DNA of 33,377 nt from NCBI GenBank assembly GCA_002713685.1, contig PATX01000027.1, forward strand, positions 1 to 33,377, in the 5' to 3' direction. Origin of the DNA: Opitutia bacterium (GTDB lineage: Bacteria > Verrucomicrobiota > Verrucomicrobiia > Opitutales > Seribacteraceae). The notes below the pieces were generated by a model. That model did not search any database. It was given only the letters and a program-made list of their open reading frames with translations, and was not told the DNA's origin. Of this stretch, positions 24,995 through 33,377 are shown piece by piece. A program made the translations under genes and the position numbers. The number at the start of each line of letters is the position of its first letter. The stretch's first letter is position 1.

Positions 24995-25345
24995 TTAGAA
25001 AAATCTTATTGGTGAATTACTGGAAGCCTGGTTTCGCATTGCTTCATGTTCTTCGTCTGTACATGGAGAGTTAGTAGGAACTGAAGTGTCGGATTGACTT
25101 TCTTCAACTAATTTGTTGGTGAGAAAATAATTCTCGACTTCTTCCCCGCTTACATCAGCAAGCATAACTCCATTTACTTCAACGCAAGGAGATAGCGGTT
25201 GTCCAGATTTCGTAACCATTTCTTCATAAATTTCACGATTGTTGATAATGTCTAGGTCTTCATATTTAAGTGTGTATTTGTCCATGATTGCACGCACACC
25301 CATGCTCCATCCACATTGAGGTTTGAGATAAGCCTTTATTTTCAT
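24995..25345 (-). CDS. Glutaredoxin-like protein with CGWS active site
   Basis: A 116-residue thioredoxin-fold protein. The first 80 residues follow the glutaredoxin pattern: strand, C11-G-W-S14, helix, LDI strand, helix, a Pro in the PLSPCVEVNG segment, and a final helix. A Ser at the second active-site position makes it monothiol, but CGWS differs from the usual CGFS of iron-sulfur-carrying monothiol glutaredoxins. A C-terminal tail of about 30 residues contains another Cys (NSPCTDEEHEAMRNQASS). It is paired with the ferredoxin gene, suggesting a redox or cluster-delivery role. A weak TTGCAT/TTGAAT promoter pair lies at 25353-25381 on the minus strand. Confidence 0.8.
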   Translation of the reverse strand: MKIKAYLKPQCGWSMGVRAIMDKYTLKYEDLDIINNREIYEEMVTKSGQPLSPCVEVNGVMLADVSGEEVENYFLTNKLVEESQSDTSVPTNSPCTDEEHEAMRNQASSNSPIRFF

Positions 25346-25412
25346 ACTATCTATTCAAAGCTTAATTCTTAATAAATGCAAATATTTCTGTATGTTGGGT
25401 TTTGATTTTATC

Positions 25413-25427
25413 TTAAATTATATTTAA
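25413..25427. promoter_or_regulatory. A+T-rich palindrome in the grx/gltB divergent region
   Basis: TTAAAT-TAT-ATTTAA is a perfect 6-3-6 inverted repeat in the middle of the 248-base gap between the divergent glutaredoxin and gltB genes. It could be an operator; in such A+T-rich DNA it may also be chance. Confidence 0.25.
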
Positions 25428-25462
25428 TTGTTGGCTTATTTTTCATTGAATAAATTTAAGGA

Positions 25463-25543
25463 ATGATTCACCTAAACAGTAGAACTACCCACCTAGTAAT
25501 TGTCCTTATAGCCTTGACCGCTGTGAGTCCTAATTCAAAATAA
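25463..25543 (+). CDS. Possible 26-residue hydrophobic leader peptide or small protein upstream of gltB
   Basis: An ATG-to-TAA frame of 26 codons encodes a short hydrophilic start and a hydrophobic core ([11 protein letters not shown]) ending in S-P-N-S-K. A TAAATT (25451-25456) with TTGTTG 17 bases upstream (25428-25433) would place a transcript start exactly on its ATG. It ends 50 bases before gltB. Such short frames arise by chance, and there is no direct support for translation. Confidence 0.2.
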   Translation: MIHLNSRTTHLVIVLIALTAVSPNSK

Positions 25544-25557
25544 TACTTTTCGAATAC

Positions 25558-25585
25558 TTGCAGACTTTCTGTAAAAGAATAAAAT
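25558..25585 (+). promoter_or_regulatory. Weak promoter-like pair before gltB
   Basis: TAAAAT at 25580-25585 (5/6 match) puts a transcript start about 2 bases before the gltB ATG. The best partner, TTGCAG at 25558-25563 with 16 bases between, is a poor -35. A TTGACC at 25514-25519 has no good -10 at normal spacing. Confidence 0.25.
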
Positions 25586-25593
25586 ATATTCTC

Positions 25594-28500
25594 ATGAGTT
25601 TACCCCCAAAACAAGGTTTATACGATTCATCCAACGAGCACGAGAACTGCGGCATTGGCCTTATAGTAGATATGAAAGGACGCAAATCCCATGATATTGT
25701 TTCTGGTGCCCTTGAAATCTGCGTAAATCTTGATCACCGTGGAGGATGTGGTTGTGATCCTATTACTGGAGATGGTGCTGGAATCTTTATCCAAACACCG
25801 CACAAGTTTTTCAAGAAGGTCTTAGCAAGTGATTTTTCAGTTACTTTACCCGAATCCGGCGACTATGGTGTGGGCTTTTTCTATCTTTCGAAGTCAGAGA
25901 ATCAATTCAAACATGAGACCACTGTTATCGGAAATGTGTTGGATGAGCTTTCCATGAAAGTTTTTTGTGTACGAGATGTGCCAGTAGAAAGTTCGATTCT
26001 AGGTAAGGCGTCGGCAGATTGTGAACCAAGGATGCAGCAATTTTTTGTTCATCGCCCTGAAGGATGCGAACAGGGCTTGGCTTTTGAAAGAAAACTGTAT
26101 CTAGCTAGGAGAATGATATCCTTTCGCTTGCGTTATGATTGCGAAAGTAAGGACGCTGATTTCCATGCAAGTTCCTTTTCTTCTCGTACAATGGTTTATA
26201 AAGGGATGCTGACAACTGAGCAACTTGGAGAATATTTCCCTGATCTTCAAGACTCAGATATGGAATCTGCACTAGCCCTAACTCATTCTAGGTTTTCCAC
26301 TAACACCTTTCCTAGTTGGCCAAGAGCTCAACCCTTTCGTTATTTGTGCCACAATGGTGAAATCAACACGGTTCGAGGAAATGAGAATTGGTTGTATGCC
26401 CGGCAAATGCAATTAGCCAGCGAGGTGTTCGGTGATGATGTAGAAAAGCTTTTCCCAATCATTCGGGCTGACGGCTCAGATTCGCAAAAATTTGATAACT
26501 GCCTCGAGTTTTTGGTTCTTTCAGGTAGAAGCCTTGCTCATGCTATGATGATGATGATCCCAGAACCCTGGGAGAAACACCAGAACATGAGCAAATCTAA
26601 GCAGGAATTTTACAAATTCCATGCATGTTTAATGGAACCTTGGGATGGACCTGCTTCCATAGCGTTTTCTGATGGAGTTCAAATTGGAGCCGTGCTCGAT
26701 AGAAACGGTCTGCGACCTTCAAGGTACTATGTTACTTCTAACGATCGGGTAATTTTAGCTTCAGAAGTTGGAGTCTTGTCTAATATTCCATCCTCTACTG
26801 TAATCAAAAAAGGTAGATTAGAGCCGGGTAGAATGTTCATGATCGACATGGAGGAGGGAAAAATTGTCGGTGATGATGAGCTTAAAGAGAGAGTGTCAAG
26901 TGAACAGAACTACTCTGATTGGTTGTCGCAGAGTCTTTTGGAGTCGGATCAACTACAGGATACCGAGCTAAGGTTTAATGATAATTTTTCAACAATCATG
27001 ACTCGGCAAAAAGCTTTTGGATTTACTTTTGAGGACTTACGGTTCCTCATCGGACCCAGTGCTCAGTCAGGTAAACAACCACTCGGCTCCATGGGAAATG
27101 ACTCTCCATTGGCAGTCCTTTCAGATAAATCTCAGCTGATCTATAATTATTTTAAGCAACTTTTCGCTCAAGTAACCAATCCACCCATCGATCCTATTCG
27201 CGAAGAAATTGTTACGGCTTCTATTACATTTGTTGGTTCTGAAGGAAATCTCACCAAGCCTGGCCCTGAAAGCTGCCGAATGATTAAGTATGAATCTCCT
27301 CTTGTCGATGATGCTGAGATTTCTAAGCTTCAAAATGAACTTCCCGGTGGTTTCAAATCGAGTACTATTGATACTGTTTTCGATCCCACTTCAGATGTTG
27401 ATGGAAAGAATTTGTCGAATGCTTTAGGTAGTATTTTCCAACAAGCAGATCAAGAAATCGAGAACGGTTCTAATATTTTGATTTTGTCCGATCGTTCTGT
27501 TTCGAATAGTCAGGCAGCAATACCAGTTCTCCTCGCGTGTTCAGGATTACACCACCACCTTATTCGTAGTGGAACACGGACTAAGGTTTCTTTAGTCGTT
27601 GAATCCGGAGAGCCCAGGGAAGTACAGCATTTTGCTCTTCTTTTAGGATATGGAGCAGACTTGATCAATCCATACTTAAGTCTGGAAACAATACGATACA
27701 TGATTTCAGAAGGTAATCTAGACCTTTCTGCAGATGTTGCCTGTAAAAATTTCCTGAAAGCCAATTTAAGCGGCGTTATCAAAACTATGTCAAAAATGGG
27801 TATTTCGACGGTTGCTTCTTATCGTGGTGCTCAAATTTTCGAAGCGATTGGCTTGAATCAAGATGTAATTGATCAGTATTTTACAAAAACAGCTTCCAGG
27901 GTTGAAGGTATTGGTATCGATACCATTGCCTCGGAAGCAAGACATCGACATAGTTTTGCGTTTTCTCCACGACCGGACGAAAGAGCACTCCCCTTGGACC
28001 CGGGAGGGGTTTATCAATGGCGTGCGTCGGGTGAAAAGCACCTTTTCAACCCAACGACTATTCATAAACTTCAGAAGGCCACTAGGTTGGGTAATTTCGA
28101 AGTTTTTCGTGAATACTCTGATGCTGTTAACGATCAGTCCCGTGAGATGTACACACTCCGTGGATTGATGAAATTCAAATTTAATCAGGATCCCATTCCT
28201 TTGGATGAAGTGGAACCTGCATCAGAAATCGTCAAAAGATTTAAAACGGGTGCAATGTCATATGGCTCTATTTCGAAGGAGGCACATGAAAGTCTGGCAA
28301 TAGCTATGAATCGTCTTGGGGGAAAGTCTAATACCGGTGAAGGCGGAGAAGATATGGATCGGTTTACACCCGATGATAATGGAGACTCGAGAAGATCTGC
28401 CATCAAACAAGTGGCGAGTGGTCGATTCGGAGTAACCAGTTTCTATCTCGTTAATTCTGACGAAATACAAATTAAAATCGTTCAAGGAGCAAAGCCTGGA

Positions 28501-30189
28501 GAGGGTGGGGAGTTGCCAGGGCATAAGGTTCTTCCTGCGATTGCAAAGACTCGAGGAACAACTCCCGGAGTCGGTTTGATTTCCCCTCCACCTCACCATG
28601 ACATCTATTCGATTGAGGATCTTGCTGAGCTTATTCACGATCTTAAAAACTCTAATGTTCATGCACGGGTAAATGTAAAGCTTGTATCAGAAGTTGGAGT
28701 GGGAACTGTAGCAGCTGGCGTAGCCAAAGCGAAAGCAGATGTTATCCTTGTTTCGGGTTACGACGGAGGCACAGGTGCATCTCCTCGTTCTTCTATACAG
28801 CATGCAGGAGCCCCCTGGGAGCTTGGTGTTGCAGAAACGAACCAGACACTTCTTTTAAATGATCTACGCAGTCGCGTGGTTCTGGAAACGGATGGCCAGC
28901 TTAAAACGGGAAGAGATGTTGCTATTGCATGCCTATTAGGAGCTGAAGAATTTGGCTTCGCTACCGCTCCATTAGTTACCCTCGGTTGTTTAATGATGAG
29001 GGTTTGTCATAAAAATACATGTCCTGTGGGCATCGCCACCCAAGATCCCCGACTGCGCGAGAAGTTTAGGGGCGGAGCTGACGCAGTAGTGAACTTCATG
29101 AATTATGTGGCTGAAGAAATGCGAGAAACCATGGCCAAGTTAGGTTTTAGGACGGTTAATGAAATGGTTGGACGAGTTGACAAGCTTGAATTGGGCTCAG
29201 CCCTCGATCATTGGAAGGCTAAAGGACTGGATTATTCCAAGATCTTGTACAAGCCTGATATTGGACCTGAAGTAGGTACATACTGTCAAATGAAGCAGGA
29301 TCATCTTTTAGATAAATCATTGGATCAACGTTTGATTCTAGATGCTGCTAAACCAGCGATAGAAGAAGGAAAGTCTGTTATCATTGATACACCCGTAGTG
29401 AATACAGACCGTGTAGTCGGGACCATTACCGGTGCAGAAGTCTCCCGCCAAAATGGTCCAGAAGGTCTACCAGAAGATACTATTCGCATTAACCTCTCAG
29501 GATCTGCGGGGCAAAGCTTAGCCGCTTTCTGTCCAAAAGGTATGACATTTACTGTAGTTGGAGATACCAACGATTATTGCGGTAAAGGGTTGTCCGGGGC
29601 TAAAGTTATAGTTCGTCCGCCGGAAGACGCTCCGTTTACAGCCCACGAAAATATAATTACGGGGAATGTGTGCTTTTATGGTGCAACTGCCGGAAACGCT
29701 TACATAGCTGGGGTTGCTGGAGAAAGATTTTGCGTACGGAATTCTGGGGTCCATGCCGTTGTTGAAGGTCTAGGTGATCATGGGTGTGAATACATGACTG
29801 GAGGATCAATTATTTGTTTAGGCAAAACCGGCCGAAACTTTGGTGCCGGGATGTCTGGAGGAGTTGCGTATATTTTAGATGAGTTGGGCGATTTTCCCAC
29901 TAAAAGATTAAACTCTGAGATGGTAAAAGTATACCCATTGATCGAGTGCAATGATCAGGAAATACAAGATGTTAAGGACAGCATCAGCAAGCATTTAGAA
30001 TTAACCTCTTCAGCAAGAGCACAAGACATCCTCGACAATTGGGATGTCTTTTTGAATAAGTTTCTTAAGATTTTACCTGAAGACTACGAGCGTGTTCTTA
30101 ATGCCCTTAAGCGAGCAGAAGATCGTGGGCTTCAGGGAGATGATGCTATACAGGCAGCCTTTGAGGAAAATGTTGCCGCAGGACATTAA
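25594..30189 (+). CDS. gltB: Glutamate synthase, large (alpha) subunit
   Basis: Makes two glutamates from glutamine and 2-oxoglutarate, the main ammonia-assimilation route with glutamine synthetase. I chose ATG 25594 (1531 aa); the frame opens earlier at a TTG with a non-conserved extension. C19, in HENCGIG, is the N-terminal nucleophile after removal of an 18-residue propeptide. Then follow the class II glutaminase domain (19 to about 430), a central domain, the FMN-binding synthase domain (about 860-1230), and the GXGXG beta-helix domain near the C-terminus. The 3Fe-4S cysteines C1132, C1138 and C1143 (CX5CX4C) are intact. Length and motifs match the bacterial NADPH type, consistent with gltD 19 bases downstream. 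Confidence 0.97.
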   Translation: MSLPPKQGLYDSSNEHENCGIGLIVDMKGRKSHDIVSGALEICVNLDHRGGCGCDPITGDGAGIFIQTPHKFFKKVLASDFSVTLPESGDYGVGFFYLSKSENQFKHETTVIGNVLDELSMKVFCVRDVPVESSILGKASADCEPRMQQFFVHRPEGCEQGLAFERKLYLARRMISFRLRYDCESKDADFHASSFSSRTMVYKGMLTTEQLGEYFPDLQDSDMESALALTHSRFSTNTFPSWPRAQPFRYLCHNGEINTVRGNENWLYARQMQLASEVFGDDVEKLFPIIRADGSDSQKFDNCLEFLVLSGRSLAHAMMMMIPEPWEKHQNMSKSKQEFYKFHACLMEPWDGPASIAFSDGVQIGAVLDRNGLRPSRYYVTSNDRVILASEVGVLSNIPSSTVIKKGRLEPGRMFMIDMEEGKIVGDDELKERVSSEQNYSDWLSQSLLESDQLQDTELRFNDNFSTIMTRQKAFGFTFEDLRFLIGPSAQSGKQPLGSMGNDSPLAVLSDKSQLIYNYFKQLFAQVTNPPIDPIREEIVTASITFVGSEGNLTKPGPESCRMIKYESPLVDDAEISKLQNELPGGFKSSTIDTVFDPTSDVDGKNLSNALGSIFQQADQEIENGSNILILSDRSVSNSQAAIPVLLACSGLHHHLIRSGTRTKVSLVVESGEPREVQHFALLLGYGADLINPYLSLETIRYMISEGNLDLSADVACKNFLKANLSGVIKTMSKMGISTVASYRGAQIFEAIGLNQDVIDQYFTKTASRVEGIGIDTIASEARHRHSFAFSPRPDERALPLDPGGVYQWRASGEKHLFNPTTIHKLQKATRLGNFEVFREYSDAVNDQSREMYTLRGLMKFKFNQDPIPLDEVEPASEIVKRFKTGAMSYGSISKEAHESLAIAMNRLGGKSNTGEGGEDMDRFTPDDNGDSRRSAIKQVASGRFGVTSFYLVNSDEIQIKIVQGAKPGEGGELPGHKVLPAIAKTRGTTPGVGLISPPPHHDIYSIEDLAELIHDLKNSNVHARVNVKLVSEVGVGTVAAGVAKAKADVILVSGYDGGTGASPRSSIQHAGAPWELGVAETNQTLLLNDLRSRVVLETDGQLKTGRDVAIACLLGAEEFGFATAPLVTLGCLMMRVCHKNTCPVGIATQDPRLREKFRGGADAVVNFMNYVAEEMRETMAKLGFRTVNEMVGRVDKLELGSALDHWKAKGLDYSKILYKPDIGPEVGTYCQMKQDHLLDKSLDQRLILDAAKPAIEEGKSVIIDTPVVNTDRVVGTITGAEVSRQNGPEGLPEDTIRINLSGSAGQSLAAFCPKGMTFTVVGDTNDYCGKGLSGAKVIVRPPEDAPFTAHENIITGNVCFYGATAGNAYIAGVAGERFCVRNSGVHAVVEGLGDHGCEYMTGGSIICLGKTGRNFGAGMSGGVAYILDELGDFPTKRLNSEMVKVYPLIECNDQEIQDVKDSISKHLELTSSARAQDILDNWDVFLNKFLKILPEDYERVLNALKRAEDRGLQGDDAIQAAFEENVAAGH

Positions 30190-30208
30190 AATTTAATTAC
30201 TTACTATT

Positions 30209-31690
30209 ATGGGTAAACCCACAGGATTTTTAGAACATACAAGATCAGCTATTCCGGATCGTGCCCCTCTCGATCGGATTAAAGACTGGAACGAGATTCA
30301 CGAAGACTTTCAGGAGCAAAAATTGAAAGAGCAAGGATCCAGGTGCATGGATTGCGGTACACCTTATTGTCATACTGGAATGACTTTAAGTAATATGGCA
30401 AGTGGTTGCCCGATTAATAATTTAATTCCTGAATGGAATGATCTAGTTTACCAGGACAAATGGAGAGATGCGCTAGACCGATTGCACAAAACAAACAATT
30501 TTCCTGAGTTTACTGGAAGAGTCTGCCCTGCCCCTTGCGAGGGGTCCTGTGTTCTCGGCGTGATTGAGCCTCCAGTTACGATTAAGAGCATAGAATGTTC
30601 AATTATCGATAAGGGATTTAAAGAAGGGTGGGTAAAGCCAAATCCACCCAAATCAAGATCTGACAAGAAGGTTGCCGTTGTTGGCTCTGGTCCGGCAGGC
30701 CTTGCTGCAGCGGATCAGTTGAATAAGGCAGGTCACAAAGTTACCCTTTATGAACGTGCTGATCGTATCGGAGGTCTTTTGGTTTACGGGATTCCCAATA
30801 TGAAACTCGATAAAAAATATGTGCAACGCAGGGTTGATTTGCTGGAAGCTGAAGGAATTGAATTTGTTGTATCTACGGAAATAGGAAAAGATATCTCGGC
30901 CAAAAAACTTGTAGACGATTTTGATGCAGTCATTCTCTGCTGTGGTGCGACCAAACCAAGAGATTTGCCAATTGAAGGCCGTGAGCTTAAAGGAGTCCAC
31001 TTTGCTATGGAGTTTCTGACAAAAAATACGCAGGGATTACTCGAGCTAAAAGACATTACTGCCTTTGAAACTGCCGCTAAAGGAAAAGACGCTGTTGTTA
31101 TTGGAGGTGGAGACACAGGAACCGATTGTGTAGGTACTTCCATTCGGCACGGTTGTAAAAGCGTTTCTCAACTGGAGATTATGCCTCGTCCTCCCGATGA
31201 AAGGGCTGCTGACAATCCTTGGCCCGAATGGCCGAAAGTATACAAAATGGATTATGGGCAGGAAGAGGCACATGAACTCTTTGGTGCAGATCCTCGTCAT
31301 TATCTCACGGCAACTAAGAAGTTTATTGGAGACGAAGATGGAAACTTGAAAAGTTTATTGATTCACGAGATAGAATGGAAACAAGAAAATGGTCGCTTTT
31401 CACCCGTTGAAGTGGCTGGCTCCGAAAGAGAAATACCCGCTCAAGTTGCATTTTTGGCGATGGGTTTCCTCGGCCCAGAGGATCTGATTGCAGAGGAACT
31501 TGGTTTAGAAAGGGATAGCCGTTCAAACATCCAAGCTGAATACGGAAAGTTTGCCACAAACATCGATGGCGTATATTCCGCCGGGGATATGAGAAGAGGC
31601 CAGTCTTTGGTAGTTTGGGCGATTAACGAAGGACGAGCCGTTGCCAAAGAGTGCGATCAATTTTTGATGGGCGAGACTTCGCTCCCTTAA
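30209..31690 (+). CDS. gltD: Glutamate synthase, small (beta) subunit
   Basis: Passes electrons from NAD(P)H through FAD and two 4Fe-4S clusters to GltB. The 493 residues are of normal length. N-terminal cysteines C46, C49, C54 and C67 and the second set C106, C110 and C114 form the cluster region; the FAD Rossmann motif [10 protein letters not shown] begins at residue 159, and the NAD(P)H motif GGGDTGTD lies near residue 300. A typical C-terminal FAD motif ([19 protein letters not shown]) closes the fold. It follows gltB after 19 bases; thrH follows after 8 bases. Confidence 0.96.
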   Translation: MGKPTGFLEHTRSAIPDRAPLDRIKDWNEIHEDFQEQKLKEQGSRCMDCGTPYCHTGMTLSNMASGCPINNLIPEWNDLVYQDKWRDALDRLHKTNNFPEFTGRVCPAPCEGSCVLGVIEPPVTIKSIECSIIDKGFKEGWVKPNPPKSRSDKKVAVVGSGPAGLAAADQLNKAGHKVTLYERADRIGGLLVYGIPNMKLDKKYVQRRVDLLEAEGIEFVVSTEIGKDISAKKLVDDFDAVILCCGATKPRDLPIEGRELKGVHFAMEFLTKNTQGLLELKDITAFETAAKGKDAVVIGGGDTGTDCVGTSIRHGCKSVSQLEIMPRPPDERAADNPWPEWPKVYKMDYGQEEAHELFGADPRHYLTATKKFIGDEDGNLKSLLIHEIEWKQENGRFSPVEVAGSEREIPAQVAFLAMGFLGPEDLIAEELGLERDSRSNIQAEYGKFATNIDGVYSAGDMRRGQSLVVWAINEGRAVAKECDQFLMGETSLP

Positions 31691-31698
31691 TTTATTCT

Positions 31699-32298
31699 AT
31701 GCGAATTGTTTGTTTGGATCTCGAAGGAGTTCTCGTTCCTGAGATCTGGATTGCTTTTGCAGAAAAAACGGGAGTGCACGAGCTGACCCGTACGACCAGA
31801 GACGAGCCAGACTATGAGGTTTTGATGAATTATCGTCTGGATATTCTTAACGAAAATAATTTTACATTGGGTCAAATCAAGGAAGTTATTGAGTCCCTCG
31901 AGCCTCTTCCCGGTGCTGTCGAATTTACTGAAAAATTAAGATCTAAATACGAACTCATTATATTATCTGATACTTTTCGTGAATTTGCGGGTCCTTTGAT
32001 GAAGAAACTTGGTTTTCCCTGTTTATTTTGCCATGAACTCGAAGTGTCCAATGATTCAATTAAGGCGATTAAGCTTCGTTTGCCCGATCACAAGAGAAAG
32101 AGTGTTCAGTATCTTCAAAAGTTAAATTTTGAGGTAGTCGCAGCAGGAGATAGTTACAACGATTTGGGTATGCTTAAAACAGCTAACCATTGCATGCTCT
32201 TTAACCCGCCGGATCAACTAGTCCAAGAATATCCAGACATGCCAGTTGGTAGGAATTACGAACAGCTCATGTCGTTTATAGACCAACCAAACTCATGA
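31699..32298 (+). CDS. thrH: ThrH-type phosphoserine phosphatase / homoserine phosphotransferase
   Basis: A HAD-family enzyme of 199 residues, very close by eye to Pseudomonas ThrH, which dephosphorylates phosphoserine and can move the phosphate to homoserine. The nucleophile motif is D7-L-E9-G-V, with Glu at the position where most HAD phosphatases have Asp, a ThrH hallmark. Motif II is LSDTF and the metal motif is AGDSYND. I chose ATG 31699 because the longer frame from 31651 overlaps gltD and the ThrH proteins start with the M-x-I-x-C-L-D-L-E-G pattern. Its last codons overlap the next gene by 4 bases. Placement after gltBD fits a role in serine synthesis, whose transaminase uses glutamate. 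Confidence 0.92.
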   Translation: MRIVCLDLEGVLVPEIWIAFAEKTGVHELTRTTRDEPDYEVLMNYRLDILNENNFTLGQIKEVIESLEPLPGAVEFTEKLRSKYELIILSDTFREFAGPLMKKLGFPCLFCHELEVSNDSIKAIKLRLPDHKRKSVQYLQKLNFEVVAAGDSYNDLGMLKTANHCMLFNPPDQLVQEYPDMPVGRNYEQLMSFIDQPNS

Positions 32299-32840
32299 TT
32301 ACCATCATTGCTGGAACTAATCGTAGGGGAAGCGTTTCCTCGCTTTTTGCAGACCAAATTTCTTCCATTTATAATCAACTTGATGTGGATTCAAAGGTTT
32401 TGGATCTTTCAGATCTACCTCCTGAAACATTTTCTCCAGATGCATACAGCGAAAAGCCTCCCAAAGTTTTGGAATTTACTGAACAGATTCTCAATTCTTC
32501 CGGACTCGTTATCGTAGTGCCTGAATACAATGGTAGTATGCCTGGTGCCCTCAAGTTATTCATTGATTTATTACCTTATCCAGAGAGCTTCGAGGGCAGA
32601 CCTGTTTGTTACATCGGAATTGCTTCAGGACAGTTTGCTGGTTTGCGACCTGTGGAACATCTACAGCAAGTATTTGGATATCGAAATGCTTTTAATTTTC
32701 CAAGGAGGGTTTTCATTCCAGCTGTTCATGAAGTTGCTGACTCTGAAAACGGAATTACTGATCAAAATATTAAAAATAGACTTTCCGGGCAGGCTGATCA
32801 GTTTGTGAAATTCTGTCGTTCCTTGGGCAAATTATCCTAA
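32295..32840 (+). CDS. NADPH-dependent FMN reductase-family flavoprotein
   Basis: A 181-residue flavodoxin-fold protein. The FMN phosphate loop GTNRRGSVS is at 7-15, and the family motif VPEYNGSMPGALK follows near residues 75-87. Members reduce FMN, quinones, azo dyes or chromate with NADPH; the sequence does not tell which. It overlaps thrH by 4 bases (ATGA) and is the last gene of the gltB-gltD-thrH unit. The DUF1501 gene converges on it with a 5-base gap and no clear terminator between. Confidence 0.87.
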   Translation: MITIIAGTNRRGSVSSLFADQISSIYNQLDVDSKVLDLSDLPPETFSPDAYSEKPPKVLEFTEQILNSSGLVIVVPEYNGSMPGALKLFIDLLPYPESFEGRPVCYIGIASGQFAGLRPVEHLQQVFGYRNAFNFPRRVFIPAVHEVADSENGITDQNIKNRLSGQADQFVKFCRSLGKLS

Positions 32841-32845
32841 GTCCA

Positions 32846-33377
32846 TCAAGACAGAATTGGGTGTAGGATTCGCCCATGAACATCAGTAAGTCTTAAATCT
32901 CTACCTCCATGCCTGTAAGTCAGGTTTTCATGATCAAGACCTAGTTGGTTAAGTACGGTCGCCCACAGATCGTAGAAATCACATTTATTGTCAGTGACAT
33001 GATAGCCGAATTCATCCGTTTCTCCGTAAACAGTTCCTCCTTTTATACCTCCACCAGCCATCCAAATGGAGAATCCAAACGGGTTGTGATCCCGTCCATT
33101 ACTACCCTGAGAAAAGGGCGTGCGACCAAATTCACCTGCCCAAATTACTAAGGTTTCATCAAGTAAGCCGCGAACCTTGAGGTCTTGAAGTAAACCAGCA
33201 ATCGGTTGATCCACTTGATGTGCCATGGCAGCATGACCCTTTTCAAGGGCACCATGTTGATCCCAGGGATTAGCAGCTCCTCCTGCACCAATACTTTCAG
33301 TTAAACAACTTAATTCCACAAATCTAACCCCTCGTTCAACCAGTCTTCTGGCAAGAAGGCACTGTCTCGCATATCCC
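32846..33377 (-). CDS. DUF1501 (sulfatase-like) protein, C-terminal fragment
   Basis: The frame stays open to the right edge, so only the last 177 residues are seen and the start is outside the window. Motifs WDQHG, the segment [29 protein letters not shown], and the terminal [25 protein letters not shown] are the DUF1501 signature. These proteins have an alkaline-phosphatase/sulfatase-like fold, are usually exported by a Tat-type signal, and are abundant in Planctomycetota and Verrucomicrobiota, where they often sit beside a DUF1553/DUF1549 gene. The substrate is not known. Confidence 0.9.
   Translation of the reverse strand, partial: GYARQCLLARRLVERGVRFVELSCLTESIGAGGAANPWDQHGALEKGHAAMAHQVDQPIAGLLQDLKVRGLLDETLVIWAGEFGRTPFSQGSNGRDHNPFGFSIWMAGGGIKGGTVYGETDEFGYHVTDNKCDFYDLWATVLNQLGLDHENLTYRHGGRDLRLTDVHGRILHPILS

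Noticed and set aside
31651-31698. Upstream ATG at 31651 for thrH
   Set aside because: It overlaps the end of gltD by 40 bases and adds residues before the known ThrH N-terminus; ATG 31699 fits the family exactly.
32823-32875. ATCCTA/TAGGAT inverted repeat between the flavin reductase gene and the DUF1501 gene
   Set aside because: Only six pairs with a loop of about 24 bases and no T-run; too weak to call a terminator.

Overview
The window is a gene-dense, visibly A+T-rich stretch of bacterial chromosome with no RNA gene, insertion sequence, CRISPR array or phage gene that I can see. The mix of a DUF1501 gene at the right edge, a tandem DUF1538/PII-like pair, ThrH-type phosphatase, FtsK-RodZ pair and many non-Shine-Dalgarno starts best fits a Verrucomicrobiota-like (possibly aquatic Opitutae-like) or Planctomycetota-like organism. 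This is an inference from gene content, not from a marker gene.

Layout. (1) 32-7586, minus strand: a tightly packed four-gene unit read right to left. It encodes a giant regular coiled-coil protein, a GAF-GAF-PAS class III adenylate cyclase like the cyanobacterial CyaB1/CyaB2 type, and two TPR proteins. This is the most unusual part of the window: one cAMP-forming enzyme embedded among three repeat proteins. (2) 7690-12217, plus strand: a lipoprotein with a coiled-coil segment, then a tandem DUF1538 membrane protein carrying an EF-hand-like loop, then a soluble protein that looks like three PII-like domains in one chain. (3) 12260-16965, minus strand: a housekeeping operon manA-grpE-dnaJ-hldE2-like-purN-prmA. 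(4) 17039-20486, plus strand: ftsK and rodZ, linking chromosome segregation and cell shape. (5) 20499-25345, minus strand: glutaredoxin-like protein and 7Fe ferredoxin, then an AraC regulator with a C-terminal PAS domain, then a large secreted beta-propeller/M28 peptidase/PDZ protein. (6) 25594-32840, plus strand: glutamate synthase gltB-gltD, thrH and an NADPH-dependent FMN reductase. (7) 32846-33377, minus strand: the C-terminal part of a DUF1501 protein cut by the window edge.

How the parts relate. Regions 3, 4 and 6 are ordinary core metabolism, chaperone and division functions. Regions 1 and 2 are divergently transcribed from a short shared region (7587-7689) and hold two candidate signalling modules: a cAMP/scaffold module (region 1), and a membrane/PII-like module with a possible calcium input (region 2).

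Across the window almost no start codon has a Shine-Dalgarno sequence, and the best promoter-like hexamers place the predicted transcript start within a few bases of the start codon. Leaderless or SD-independent initiation may therefore be common here. No intergenic gap exceeds 300 bases; the largest is 25346-25593 (248 bases).
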